Shown: positions 26,811 through 35,229, numbered from the stretch's first letter. The stretch is DNA of 64,000 nt from Telmatospirillum siberiense (GCF_002845745.1 NZ_PIUM01000001.1:186001-250000); one strand, 5' to 3'. Made by a program: numbers and translations. Notes: generated by a model not told the origin, from the sequence alone.

Positions 26811-27419
26811 TCAGGCGGAAGAGGTGGTCGGGCGCAGGAACTGGCGCGTCGCGGTCAGCGCCGAAATGAGCGGATCGCGAGTCTTGGCTATCTTGGCGAC
26901 CAGGCTGGCGCCAAGCCATAAATGATACAGCGTCTCCGCGGCTTGCTGCGGGGTTGCCTGCACGCTCAAGGAACCATCCCTCGTGCCATCTTCGATGCTG
27001 GCGGCCAGGCGCCCGATGATTTCCCGGATACCCCGCAACAGAACGTCGCGCATTGCCTCAGAAAGATCAGCCACTTCGGCGCCAAGTTTAACCGCCAGGC
27101 ATTTTCCCTCTGGATCGTGGCTGGCTTGTGTTTCAACCCAATGATCAAAATAAAGCATAAGACGATCTGCGGCGGATCCCGCTCCCGTGGTCAGGGTATC
27201 GTCCAGATATTGCAGATAAGAGGAGAAATAATTTTCCAGAAGTTCTTTTCCAAAGGTATCCTTCGACTGGAAATAATAATAGAACGACCCCTTCGGGATC
27301 CTGGCGGCTTTCAGGATTTCCGCCAAGCCGACGGCGGTGAAGCCGCGTTGCGACATCAAGCGCTGGGCGGTTTCAAGAATATGCTGTCGGGTGTCGGTGG
27401 CGGGGGGCGTGATGATCAT
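26811..27419 (-). CDS. nemR: NemR-like TetR-family electrophile-sensing repressor
   Basis: A 202-residue TetR-family regulator closely matching E. coli NemR along its length: DTRQHILETAQRL, QRGFTAVGLAEILK, IPKGSFYYYFQSKDTFG, KCLAVKLGAEVADLSEAMR and LYHLWLGASLVAKI. C107 in GKCLAVKL sits at the position of NemR C106, the residue that reacts with electrophiles and hypochlorous acid in E. coli. The ATG at 27419 was chosen because it aligns with the family. Its own operator lies 20 bases upstream, indicating autorepression. The ribosome site is weak. Confidence 0.87.
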   Translation of the reverse strand: MIITPPATDTRQHILETAQRLMSQRGFTAVGLAEILKAARIPKGSFYYYFQSKDTFGKELLENYFSSYLQYLDDTLTTGAGSAADRLMLYFDHWVETQASHDPEGKCLAVKLGAEVADLSEAMRDVLLRGIREIIGRLAASIEDGTRDGSLSVQATPQQAAETLYHLWLGASLVAKIAKTRDPLISALTATRQFLRPTTSSA

Positions 27420-27438
27420 GAGGGCATTATATAGAAAG

Positions 27439-27453
27439 TAGACCGGTCGTCTA
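27439..27453. promoter_or_regulatory. NemR-type operator, site 2
   Basis: tagaccggtcgtcta, TAGAC-N5-GTCTA, 20 bases upstream of nemR and next to a tata-rich stretch. It matches site 1 at 26730-26744 in 14 of 15 positions. Confidence 0.78.
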
Positions 27454-27805
27454 TAAGATTCTGGTGATGTTTTTCTCCCTGGCACCACGATCGGCTCATG
27501 AGGCCTGCGGAAAAGAAAAGGGGCCCTGGTTACCCAGGGCCCAAGTTTAGGGAGGAAACGTCCAAGAAAGGCGACAGGAGATCGTCAGGGACGATGCATC
27601 TGCCGCCCCCTAGAAGTGTGTTTTTTTACGACATATCGCAAGCGTTCTTATGCGCATGGCAGCCATGTGATTTGCGTATGGGAAAAATCGAGGGGGTCCC
27701 GGTTGGCGCTCGCGCCGCTTTCTGCCGATTACTCGACGTCTTTGGCAAAAATCGCTTGATCGCTCGGACGTCCTTCGTTACATAGACCGCTTCTCGCCTC
27801 TCAAC
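27454..27805. other. Gap between nemR and tRNA-Glu
   Basis: No supported gene. It holds an isolated hairpin at 27521-27542 (arms gggccctgg / ccagggccc). A plausible tRNA promoter precedes the tRNA: TTGATC near 27757, 17 bases, then TACATA. The hairpin may be a leftover terminator. Confidence 0.45.
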
Positions 27806-27881
27806 GTCCCCATCGTCTAGAGGCCTAGGACACCGCCCTCTCACGGCGGTAACAGGGGTTCGAATCCCCTTGGGGACGCCA
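27806..27881 (+). tRNA. tRNA-Glu: tRNA-Glu (anticodon CTC)
   Basis: A complete cloverleaf: acceptor arms gtcccca / tggggac, anticodon stem ccgcc / ggcgg with loop ctctcac giving anticodon CTC, T arm ggggttcgaatcccc, discriminator G and an encoded CCA end. A -35/-10-like pair lies about 40 bases upstream. Mobile-element debris follows directly. Confidence 0.97.
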
Positions 27882-27893
27882 ACCACATCTTAA

Positions 27894-27992
27894 GTGGTTG
27901 ATCCGGCAGAAAATTTCGAAAGCCGTAAGCGCGACGCTGAATGAGCTTCATCTTGCGATGGAAGCCTTCGGTGACGCCGTGCGAACATGCGC
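27894..27992 (-). pseudogene. Fragment of an ISL3-type transposase, C-terminal end
   Basis: The minus strand encodes HGVTEGFHRKMKLIQRRAYG followed by FRNF, which is the conserved C-terminal block of ISL3-family transposases (EGxxRKxKxxxRxxYGFRNF). The frame then leaves the family pattern, and upstream sequence is not transposase. Only about 30 residues survive. It lies between tRNA-Glu and the ParE-like fragment. Confidence 0.6.
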
Positions 27993-28037
27993 TGGATCTC
28001 GGGTCTGCCGTCGCTTGGCGGCCGGGCAGGCGGGCTG

Positions 28038-28154
28038 ATGGTATTTACGATCGTTTGTAGCAACCGTGCCGACGAAGATCTGATCGAAATTTGGATTGAG
28101 ATCGTCCGTGTGTTCCACGGCCACCGCGAGGTGGCGCCTAGCTTCGTGTTTTGA
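28038..28154 (+). pseudogene. Possible ParE/RelE toxin fragment
   Basis: A 38-codon frame whose first half, MVFTIVCSNRADEDLIEIWI, resembles the N-terminus of ParE-family toxins (SxxAxxDLxEIWxYI). The rest does not follow the family and no antitoxin gene is present. Together with the transposase remnant it points to decay of an insertion next to the tRNA. The similarity is short, so this is tentative. Confidence 0.35.
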
Positions 28155-28257
28155 AGGCTGGGCCGCTCGGGCTCGATCGCTGATTTCTTAAGAAGGCAAT
28201 CGACCCGAGCCCCATAAGGCGGCGGGCGTTTTCACATTCCCATTTCCACCGGTGAGA

Positions 28258-28590
28258 TCAGTCCTTGCCTTGGCGAGGTTCGTCGCAGAAGCCCAGGATC
28301 GTCTTCAGCAATCCGGGAAATCGCGTCTCGATGTCGTCCTGGCGAATGATATTGCGATGTTCGACCCCCTTCTTCTCGGTATGGATCAACCCGGCCTCGC
28401 GCAAGATCCGGAAATGATTCGACAAGGTGGATTTGGCCATGTCGGGGCAGGGGGTCGCCTCGGTACAGGACATGCAGCCATGCTGGCCGACCATGCTTTT
28501 GACGATGCGAAGGCGCATGGGATCGGAAAGAGCCGCCAGCACACCCTCCAGCGTGATGTCGTCACGCGACGGATGAACGAATTGAACCAT
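28258..28590 (-). CDS. ArsR-family transcriptional regulator with a cysteine cluster
   Basis: A 110-residue winged helix-turn-helix protein. VLAALSDPMRLRIVKSM and MAKSTLSNHFRILREAGLIHTEKKG give the ArsR-type DNA-binding fold. Between them lies an insertion with three cysteines, GCMSCTEATPC, which could sense metals, thiols or oxidants. The ATG at 28590 was preferred over an upstream in-frame TTG. It is divergent from the SDR gene; a long palindrome between them is the likely operator. Confidence 0.85.
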   Translation of the reverse strand: MVQFVHPSRDDITLEGVLAALSDPMRLRIVKSMVGQHGCMSCTEATPCPDMAKSTLSNHFRILREAGLIHTEKKGVEHRNIIRQDDIETRFPGLLKTILGFCDEPRQGKD

Positions 28591-28622
28591 GGGGGGATGT
28601 TTACCAGGATGCTTGACATATT

Positions 28623-28651
28623 TCAATAGTTCGATATTTTTGAACTATTGA
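28623..28651. promoter_or_regulatory. Candidate ArsR operator between the divergent ArsR and SDR genes
   Basis: Perfect 10-bp arms tcaatagttc / gaactattga separated by nine AT-rich bases, lying about 35-45 bases from each start. This is the size and placement expected of an ArsR-family dimer site controlling both genes. Confidence 0.7.
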
Positions 28652-28694
28652 ACTTTAAGCCCTCGGGGGGCGGCAATTCCTCAGGAGAGATATC

Positions 28695-29447
28695 ATGAGC
28701 AAACGCTTGCAAGGAAAGGTCGCGCTGGTCACCGGCGCATCGAAGGGTATCGGAGCGGCGATCGCCGCCCGTTTCGCCGCGGAAGGCGCCGCCGTTGCGG
28801 TCAATTACAGTGCCAGCAGGGATGTGGCGGACCGTCTCGTCGCCGATATCACAGCCCAAGGCGGCAGGGCCGTCGCCATTCACGGCAATTTGACCGAGGC
28901 CGATCAGGTGAAAAGTCTGGTCGCCGATACCGTCAAGGCCTTCGGTGCCATCGATATCCTCGTCAACAATGCCGGCATTTACGAGTTCTCGCCGCTTGAG
29001 ACCATTACCGCGGAGCATTTCCACAAGCACTTCGATCTCAATGTCCTTGGGCTTCTGTTGGTCTCGCAGGAAGCCGTCCGGCATTTTGCGGAAGGTGGCG
29101 GCGCCATCGTCAATATCAGCTCGGGGGTTTCGACCTTCGCACCGGCCAACACGGCGGTTTACACCGCGACCAAGGCCTCGGTGGATGCCATCACGTCCGT
29201 GCTGTCGAAAGAACTGGCGCCGCGCAAGATCCGGGTCAATGCGGTCAATCCCGGCATGATCGCCACCGAAGGGGTGGTCGCGGCCGGCCTGCATGAGGGC
29301 GAGATGCGCCAATGGATCGAGGCAGTTACGCCTTTGGCGCGGATCGGCAAGGCCGAGGAGATCGCTGCCGTCACAGCTTTCCTGGCCTCTGACGAAGCAT
29401 CCTACATCACGGGCGAAACACTGCATGTCACCGGCGGGCTGCGCTGA
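28695..29447 (+). CDS. Short-chain dehydrogenase/reductase (SDR), classical type
   Basis: A 250-residue NAD(P)-dependent oxidoreductase. The Rossmann motif TGASKGIG, NNAG at about residue 90, the serine in VNISSG and the active-site YTATK are all present, and the C-terminal YITGETLHVTGGL is typical of the FabG-like group. AGGAGAG precedes the ATG. It is probably repressed by the divergent ArsR protein. The substrate is unknown. Confidence 0.92.
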   Translation: MSKRLQGKVALVTGASKGIGAAIAARFAAEGAAVAVNYSASRDVADRLVADITAQGGRAVAIHGNLTEADQVKSLVADTVKAFGAIDILVNNAGIYEFSPLETITAEHFHKHFDLNVLGLLLVSQEAVRHFAEGGGAIVNISSGVSTFAPANTAVYTATKASVDAITSVLSKELAPRKIRVNAVNPGMIATEGVVAAGLHEGEMRQWIEAVTPLARIGKAEEIAAVTAFLASDEASYITGETLHVTGGLR

Positions 29448-29585
29448 GGCGCAAGGGTACGGCCGCCGGGAAAATATGGTGGAAATGCGGCGGCGAGACC
29501 ATCCGCTACCAGATCGGGCCTTTGCTGAAATCGTCCGGTGACCGGACCCGTCTATTTTCAAGAAAATTATCGATCGAGGTGTTCG

Positions 29586-29822
29586 ATGTCAGATCATTAC
29601 CAAAGTGGCGTTTCCGCCACTCCGTCCGGAGCCGGTCCGGGATGGGTCGCTCTTGCCCCGCAGCCGATGCGGGGCCATTCGCCAACGGTCTGGCCCATGG
29701 AGCCTTCCTTCGCCGAAATGATGAGCGATCCCGTATTCCAGCAACTCATGGCCAGCGATCGGGTATCGATGGAATGCTTCAATGGTCTGGTTTCGGCCGT
29801 CCGCCAGAGACTGGCAGGCTGA
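29586..29822 (+). CDS. Small hypothetical protein
   Basis: A 78-residue protein of unrecognised family. It is proline- and serine-rich at first (PSGAGPGWVALAPQPMRG) and ends in a helical-looking part with AEMMSDPVFQQLMASDRVSM. There is no signal peptide or membrane segment. GAGGTG lies six bases before the ATG, which supports translation. It is convergent with the carbonic anhydrase gene. Confidence 0.6.
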   Translation: MSDHYQSGVSATPSGAGPGWVALAPQPMRGHSPTVWPMEPSFAEMMSDPVFQQLMASDRVSMECFNGLVSAVRQRLAG

Positions 29823-29837
29823 TCGCCCGTCGGGCGG

Positions 29838-30413
29838 TCAGCGCCCCGCGGCGGTGGCTTCGGAAACCTCGACCAAAGCTCCGGAATGAACGTCGTAAAT
29901 ATATCCGTAAATGGGGATGGTCTTGGGGACCAGAGGATGGCTGCGGATACGGCGGACATCTTCAAGAACGCTGTTTTTCTGGTCGGCGATGGTCAGCCAG
30001 TTAATGTATTTCCCCTCGTCCGAGCCGGGGCCGTGACCACGGTCATGCCAACCGTGCTCATCGATGGTCGCCGTTTCGAGGCTGCTGTGGAGAAGGTCGG
30101 AAATGACCTCGTTCGTGAAGAGTTCCATGCCGCAATCGCTGTGATGGATGACAAACCATTCGCGGGTACCGAGAAGTTTATAGGAAATGACAAGTGAGCG
30201 AATGGCGTCGTCGCTGGCCCGTCCTCCCGCATTGCGGATCACATGAGCATCGCCCTCGGCCAGGCCGGCATATTTGGCTGGATCAAGACGTGCATCCATG
30301 CAGGTCAGAATGGCGAAATGGCGTCCCGGAGGCAGCGGAAGGCTTCCCTTGTCGCCAAACGCCGCCTGATAGCTCTGGTTGGCATCAAGAACTTCTTTGA
30401 GAATTTTGCTCAC
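29838..30413 (-). CDS. Beta-class carbonic anhydrase
   Basis: Interconverts CO2 and bicarbonate. The 191-residue protein has zinc ligands as expected for the beta class: C38 and D40 in [10 protein letters not shown]91 and C94 in HHSDCGM, with [15 protein letters not shown] between. It has no signal peptide, so it is cytosolic. The GTG at 30413 was chosen because CGGAG lies seven bases upstream. Confidence 0.93.
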   Translation of the reverse strand: MSKILKEVLDANQSYQAAFGDKGSLPLPPGRHFAILTCMDARLDPAKYAGLAEGDAHVIRNAGGRASDDAIRSLVISYKLLGTREWFVIHHSDCGMELFTNEVISDLLHSSLETATIDEHGWHDRGHGPGSDEGKYINWLTIADQKNSVLEDVRRIRSHPLVPKTIPIYGYIYDVHSGALVEVSEATAAGR

Positions 30414-30744
30414 GGTAGTTCTCCGCAGAAAGGGCACTTAAGTCGCCACATTAGTCTATCAAATCGATCTATTGAATATAATTTTATATGAAATCCCGCT
30501 GTTTTCTGCGGTGCGGCTTTATCCGTATGGCGATTGGCAGGTGTTCCGGTGTCGTCACGTTCCGGTTGAACCTGGTGCGGCGGCGTCACAAAAAGCAAAT
30601 CCGGCCAAGAACGCGAATCGGGACGTCATCCATCGATACAACAACCGTATTGATTGATATTCGATTGGCATTAGAAGCGGCCGTCTCCAGGCTTACTCTT
30701 CCAGTATAACGCTCAAAAATGAGAATTACCGGGGAGTGACGTCA
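30414..30744. other. Intergenic region upstream of the SMP-30 gene
   Basis: No supported gene. The part next to the carbonic anhydrase start (30440-30490) and the part before the SMP-30 gene (30640-30720) are AT-rich and should hold the two divergent promoters. No clear repeat was seen. Confidence 0.4.
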
Positions 30745-31833
30745 ATGGAAGTATCTCGTCGTGCCGTTCTTGCTGGAGCCTTTGGTAGCGCTGTTATGGC
30801 GATTTCCGGCCGCGCCGGCGCTCAATCGTTTCCGTTCAAACCGAATCAGCGATACCCAGATCCCGCCGTTGAAATCCTGGATCCCAGTTTCGCCAAATAC
30901 CGCCTTTACAGCAGCACCGTGGAACAGGTGGCCACGGGCATGCGCTGGGCCGAGGGGCCGGTCTATTTCCCGGACAAGGGTTATCTGCTTTGCAGCGACA
31001 TCCCCAACAACCGGATCATGAAATACGACGAAAAGGACGGCAGCTTCACCGTGTTCCGCAGCCCGTCCAATTATGCCAACGGCAATACGCGGGACCGTCA
31101 GGGGCGCCTGGTCACCTGCGAACATTCGGTGACCCGGCGCATCACCCGGACCGAAAAGAACGGCAAGATCACCGTCCTGGCCGATAAATTCGAAGGCAAG
31201 CGCCTGAACGCGCCCAACGACATCGTGGTGAAATCGGACGACACCATCTGGTTCACCGATCCCACCTTCGGCATCAACGGCAATTGGGAAGGCTACAAGG
31301 CGAAACCCGAGCAGGAGACGACCAATGTTTACCGGATCGGCACGGATGGCAAGCTGACGGCGGTCATCACCGATCTGGTCAATCCCAATGGGCTGGCATT
31401 CTCTCCGGATGAGAAGAAGCTCTACGTCATCGAATGGAAGGGCACTCCCAATCGCAGCATTTGGAGCTTTGACGTCAATGACGACGGCTCCGTCGGTGGC
31501 AAGACCAAGTTGATCGATGCCGCCGACCAGGGGGCGCTGGATGGCTTTCGGGTCGACAAGGACGGCAACCTATGGTGCGGATGGGGAAGCAACGGCGCCC
31601 TGCAGAGCGAGCCTACCGACGTCGGTGACCGCAAGGTCTATCAATTGAAAGCAAAGCCTGAGGATCTCGACGGAGTGAAGGTGTTCAACTCCCAAGGCAA
31701 GCCGATCGGGTTCATCCACCTGCCTGAGCGGTGCCCGAACCTGACCTTCGGCGGCCCTCGGGGAAATCGCCTCTACATGGCGTCCTCCCATTCGATTTAC
31801 GCCCTCTATGTGGAGGCCGAAGGGGCGGTCTGA
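30745..31833 (+). CDS. SMP-30/gluconolactonase family protein, probably exported
   Basis: A 362-residue beta-propeller lactonase-type protein. The N-terminus has a twin-arginine-like signal, SRRAVLAGAFGSAVMAISGRAGA, so it is probably exported by Tat. The SMP-30 features WAEGPVYFPDKGYLLCSDIPNNRI, NAPNDIVV, WFTDPTFG and NPNGLAFSPDEKKLYV follow in order. Such enzymes hydrolyse sugar or other lactones. The ATG at 30745 has GGGGAG eight bases upstream. A strong terminator follows. Confidence 0.9.
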   Translation: MEVSRRAVLAGAFGSAVMAISGRAGAQSFPFKPNQRYPDPAVEILDPSFAKYRLYSSTVEQVATGMRWAEGPVYFPDKGYLLCSDIPNNRIMKYDEKDGSFTVFRSPSNYANGNTRDRQGRLVTCEHSVTRRITRTEKNGKITVLADKFEGKRLNAPNDIVVKSDDTIWFTDPTFGINGNWEGYKAKPEQETTNVYRIGTDGKLTAVITDLVNPNGLAFSPDEKKLYVIEWKGTPNRSIWSFDVNDDGSVGGKTKLIDAADQGALDGFRVDKDGNLWCGWGSNGALQSEPTDVGDRKVYQLKAKPEDLDGVKVFNSQGKPIGFIHLPERCPNLTFGGPRGNRLYMASSHSIYALYVEAEGAV

Positions 31834-31852
31834 CGGGCCCCGGTTGATCCTC

Positions 31853-31885
31853 AAAGACCGGATGCGCCACAGGCATCCGGTCTTT
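31853..31885 (+). terminator. Rho-independent terminator after the SMP-30 gene
   Basis: Arms aaagaccggatgc / gcatccggtcttt form a perfect 13-bp stem around gccacag... and are followed by gtttt. It starts 20 bases after the stop codon. Confidence 0.9.
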
Positions 31886-32341
31886 GTTTTGCGGTGCGCC
31901 CGCCATGAGCGCCGGAATTCCGTGACAAACCGGCCAATTCTCTTATGAGGCGCGGTCTGGCCGATGCTTCCCGCAGTCCTGGAAATTCAACCATAAATTC
32001 ATTGCTCATTTAACGGAATGCGCGTTTGCGGTACCGTCTTCGGCGCGGCGCGGCCCTTTTCCGCATGTCGATATTCCAAAAGCGGTTTCAGGGAAAAGGC
32101 GTTGCCTTGAAGGCGCGGTTGCGCGACTGCCTCCGATAAACTAATATATTAGATATGTTAATGATCAGAGGGGAGCTGACGTAACATTTCCAATATCCGG
32201 TGGGATCAGCATTCGCCGACCACCCGGTCGCCGTGCGGGGGGGGGGCAGCAGCGACCGGGGTTTCCCGTCCGGTTCCGAAGCCGTCCCTGGCATTCGGCC
32301 TTTTCGACCATAAAAACAACGGTCTCAAACGAGGAGGAAAC
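31886..32341. other. Intergenic region upstream of the TRAP binding-protein gene
   Basis: No supported gene in about 455 bases. It contains a 12-base palindrome ctaatatattag at 32141-32152 in an AT-rich stretch, a likely promoter or operator zone, and a run of ten G at 32237-32246. A strong GAGGAGG ribosome site lies at its end. Confidence 0.5.
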
Positions 32342-33316
32342 ATGCAGTTCCATTTGAAAACCCTGTCGGCGGTTGCGATCGCCGGTGTCTTCGCCGTGTC
32401 GGCGGCCCAGGCGCGCGAGTTCCGTTCGGCCGATGTCCATCCCATGGACTATCCGACGGTGATGACCGAAATTCAGCTCGGGAAGGTTCTGTCGGAAAAG
32501 ACCGGCGGCAACTACACCGTCCGGGTCTATGGCAATAGTTCGCTGGGATCGGAGAAGGATACCGTCGAGCAGGCCAAGCTGGGCGCTCTCGATATGGTTC
32601 GCGTCAATACCGCCGCTTTCCAGTCGATCATTCCCGAAACCATGATCCTGTCGCTGCCCTTCCTCTATCGCGACGTCGATCATCTGCGCAAGGTCATCTA
32701 CGGGCCGATCGGCGAACGCGTGCTGGCCAAGTTCGAAAAGGCGGGCTTTATCGGCCTGGCCCTTTGGGAATCCGGCGCGCGCAACATCTACGCCAAGAAG
32801 CCGGTCCGCACCCTGGCCGACGTCAAGGGCATGAAGATCCGCGTCCAACAGTCCGACCTGTGGGTCGACCTGATCCGCGCGATGGGGGCCAACCCCACGC
32901 CGATTCCGATGGGTGAGGTCTTCACCGCCCTGAAGACCGGCCTGGTCGACGCCGCCGAGAACAATTACCCATCCTACGAGACCGCGCATCATTACGAGGC
33001 CGCTTCGGTTTACAGCGAAACCGAACATGTGATGGCCCCGGAATGCCTGGTCTTCTCGAAGAAGGTCTGGGATACCCTGAGCGAAGCCGAGCGCCAGAAT
33101 ATCCGGGCCGCCGCCAAGGAAACCGTGCCCTATTACGTCAATCTGTGGACGGCCAAGGAAAACGCCTCCAAGGCCATTCTGGCCAAGGCCGGCGTGACCT
33201 TTATCACGGACGTCCACAAGGCCGAGTTCATCGAGGTGGAAAAGCCCCTGTGGGACAAGGTCGCCAACACGCCCGAACTGAAGCAACTGGTTCAGGATAT
33301 CGTCGACACCAAGTGA
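32342..33316 (+). CDS. TRAP transporter substrate-binding protein, DctP family
   Basis: A 324-residue periplasmic solute-binding protein. A signal peptide (MQFHLKTLSAVAIAGVFAVSAAQA) is followed by the DctP fold with the conserved carboxylate-binding arginine region DVKGMKIRVQQSDLWVDLIRAMGANPTPIPMGEVFTALKTG (about residues 161-200) and AENNYPSYE. TRAP systems import organic acids with sodium. Neither a DctQ nor a DctM membrane gene is beside it, so it must use permeases encoded elsewhere or has been orphaned. A clear terminator follows. Confidence 0.92.
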   Translation: MQFHLKTLSAVAIAGVFAVSAAQAREFRSADVHPMDYPTVMTEIQLGKVLSEKTGGNYTVRVYGNSSLGSEKDTVEQAKLGALDMVRVNTAAFQSIIPETMILSLPFLYRDVDHLRKVIYGPIGERVLAKFEKAGFIGLALWESGARNIYAKKPVRTLADVKGMKIRVQQSDLWVDLIRAMGANPTPIPMGEVFTALKTGLVDAAENNYPSYETAHHYEAASVYSETEHVMAPECLVFSKKVWDTLSEAERQNIRAAAKETVPYYVNLWTAKENASKAILAKAGVTFITDVHKAEFIEVEKPLWDKVANTPELKQLVQDIVDTK

Positions 33317-33334
33317 TGACTTCTTGACCCTGCG

Positions 33335-33360
33335 CCCCGAAGGCCGGAATGCCTTCGGGG
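33335..33360 (+). terminator. Hairpin terminator after the TRAP binding-protein gene
   Basis: Perfect 10-bp arms ccccgaaggc / gccttcgggg with loop cggaat, followed by tgtcgtcatttg. It lies 19 bases after the stop. Confidence 0.8.
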
Positions 33361-33427
33361 TGTCGTCATTTGCGGAACCCGTGGTATGACTGCGCATGGG
33401 GCGTCCTCCTTGCCGGAGAAGAGGTCC

Positions 33428-34360
33428 ATGCGCTTTTTTTATACAGCCGTCCTTGTCTTCGTCGTTCTTCTGACGGCCGTTCCCACCGTTTCCCTGACGG
33501 CGGCGCCGGCCGGTGCCGCGCGTCATTCGACGGTTGGCGTGTCCGAGGGCGCAATTCGTTCGGGCCAGGTGTTCCGCGATTGTCCGGATTGCCCGGAAAT
33601 GGCGGCGGTTCCCGCCGGCCAATTCATGATGGGCAGCCCCCTTGGAGAACCTGGACGCTTCGATTCCGAAGGGCCTCGGCACGGCGTTTCCGTTCGGGCC
33701 TTCGCCATGTCGCGCTATCCGGTGACGGTACAGGAGTTTTCCGTTTTCGTGCGCGAGACAGGATATGAGATGGGGCCATGCGACTGGCCGTCGGGAACCA
33801 GTTGGCGTTCGGCCGGTTTCGCGCCGAAGGCCCCGGTGGTTTGCGTCAACTGGAACGATGCCCAGGCTTACGTTTCCTGGCTGAATGACAAACAGCGCAA
33901 GCGCACCGCGTCTACTGTCGGCGGCGAGGCGGGGCCGTATCGCCTGCCCAGCGAAGCGGAATGGGAATATGCGGCCCGCGCAGGCTCCACCACGGCCCGC
34001 TGGTGGGGCGAGGCGATCGGCACCGGCAATGCCGTTTGCAACGGCTGCGGCAGTTCCTGGGACAACCGTCAGATCGCCCCGGTCGGCAGCTTCGCGGCCA
34101 ATCCTTTCGGGCTTTTCGACATGCTGGGCAACGTCTGGCAGTGGACGGCCGACTGCTGGAACGAAAACTATGCAGGCGCCCCCGCCGACGGCGGCGCCTG
34201 GCGTTCGGGTGATTGCTCGAAGCGTGTCATGCGCGGCGGATCCTGGAGCAACTTGCCGAAATTCGTGCGCTCGGCAGCCCGAAACCGCGACGATGCGACA
34301 AGCCGCAGTCACGACTATGCCAGCTACGCCGGATTTCGCGTGGTCAGAAACCTACCCTGA
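33428..34360 (+). CDS. SUMF1-fold (formylglycine-generating enzyme-like) exported protein
   Basis: A 310-residue protein with an N-terminal signal sequence (FFYTAVLVFVVLLTAVPTVSLTAAP) and a full SUMF1/FGE-sulfatase domain: VPAGQFMMGSP, SRYPVTVQEFSVFV, PVVCVNWNDAQAYVSWL, YRLPSEAEWEYAARAG, GLFDMLGNVWQWTADCW and RVMRGGSW. Real formylglycine-generating enzymes carry two active-site cysteines after RGGSW; here that part is SNLPKFVRSAARNR without cysteine. It is therefore likely another SUMF1-fold function. The ATG at 33428 follows GGAGAAGAGG. Confidence 0.87.
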   Translation: MRFFYTAVLVFVVLLTAVPTVSLTAAPAGAARHSTVGVSEGAIRSGQVFRDCPDCPEMAAVPAGQFMMGSPLGEPGRFDSEGPRHGVSVRAFAMSRYPVTVQEFSVFVRETGYEMGPCDWPSGTSWRSAGFAPKAPVVCVNWNDAQAYVSWLNDKQRKRTASTVGGEAGPYRLPSEAEWEYAARAGSTTARWWGEAIGTGNAVCNGCGSSWDNRQIAPVGSFAANPFGLFDMLGNVWQWTADCWNENYAGAPADGGAWRSGDCSKRVMRGGSWSNLPKFVRSAARNRDDATSRSHDYASYAGFRVVRNLP

Positions 34361-34368
34361 CCGTCGGG

Positions 34369-35229
34369 TCATTGTCCGACATCCCGTGGATTGATATCGA
34401 GCACGATATCGTGAAAGGCCTCGTAGCGCCCGGGCGGCAGCTGCAGAGGGGAGGCGACCAGGACGGCCCGCCGCGCGCTGTCGGCGACCGAGCGGAACAG
34501 CTTGTCGGCGATATAACGGGGATCGTCGACGATCTCGGCGTTCCGCACCACGCCGTCGGGTTCCAGGACGACATGGATCGAAACCACGAAATCGGCAGCA
34601 CCCCAGGCGGTGGTGCTGAATTCCAGGTGACGCTCGACCTGGGCGCGCAGGAAATCCTTGATGCTGATCGTGCTTCGCCAGCCCGAGGCGCCGGTGCCGT
34701 CGGTCAGTCCGGGGCCCATCGCCGACTGCCCGTTTTGCGATGGCACCGGCGGCTTGGCTTTGGCCCGCGAAGGCCGATCGACCCGCGAACGCAGGGGAAG
34801 GGTGGTGCTGTCGGTGGGCGGGTGTTTTTTGCGGGCTGGGATGTCGGAGACGGGAGGGGCCAGTGGCTTTTCGTCGATCTTGAGGTCCGTCGCCTGCGAG
34901 GCCGGGCGGATGGGGGATCCTGCCTCCGCGGCGGCGGCGGCGGCGCCTTCCGAAACGAGGTCGACGGGCAGAGGGTCGACGACGGGCGGCGGCGGGGAGG
35001 GCGACAGCAGATGAGGCAGGCCGAGGAGGATGGCCAGGACCACCAGGCCATGCAGCAGCAGCGAACAACCCACACCCCATCGCGACCAGTTGGTGGGGCC
35101 GCGGCGGAAGGCGCGCCACCAGACGCCGAGGGACTTGATACCCAAAGAACTCAAAAGAGAACCGCCTCCATCGGCCCGCGACGAAATCAGCCATGCCAGG
35201 GACGCCATCGCGAACGCGCCCGGCGGCAT
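34369..35229 (-). CDS. TolA/TonB-like cell-envelope protein
   Basis: A 286-residue protein with one membrane helix near residues 53-76 (GCSLLLHGLVVLAILLGLPHLL), a proline-, alanine- and lysine-rich linker, and a C-terminal ~100-residue domain (VSIHVVLEPDGVVRNAEIVDDPRY, LPPGRYEAFHDIVLDINP) resembling the energy-transducer C-terminus of TolA or TonB. Such proteins link inner-membrane motor complexes to the outer membrane. No tolQ/R or exbB/D genes are adjacent. The start could also be the ATG at 35208. Confidence 0.75.
   Translation of the reverse strand: MPPGAFAMASLAWLISSRADGGGSLLSSLGIKSLGVWWRAFRRGPTNWSRWGVGCSLLLHGLVVLAILLGLPHLLSPSPPPPVVDPLPVDLVSEGAAAAAAEAGSPIRPASQATDLKIDEKPLAPPVSDIPARKKHPPTDSTTLPLRSRVDRPSRAKAKPPVPSQNGQSAMGPGLTDGTGASGWRSTISIKDFLRAQVERHLEFSTTAWGAADFVVSIHVVLEPDGVVRNAEIVDDPRYIADKLFRSVADSARRAVLVASPLQLPPGRYEAFHDIVLDINPRDVGQ

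Noticed and set aside
32165-34312. Minus-strand frame of 715 codons across the TRAP and SUMF1 genes
   Set aside because: It spans two well-supported plus-strand genes and their terminator; no family sequence is present.
33428-34360. Annotation as a true formylglycine-generating enzyme
   Set aside because: The active-site cysteine pair is absent after RGGSW.
34352-35194. Alternative minus-strand frame over the TolA/TonB-like gene
   Set aside because: It is Arg/Pro-rich without family features; the frame at 34369-35229 has a membrane helix and a recognisable C-terminal domain.
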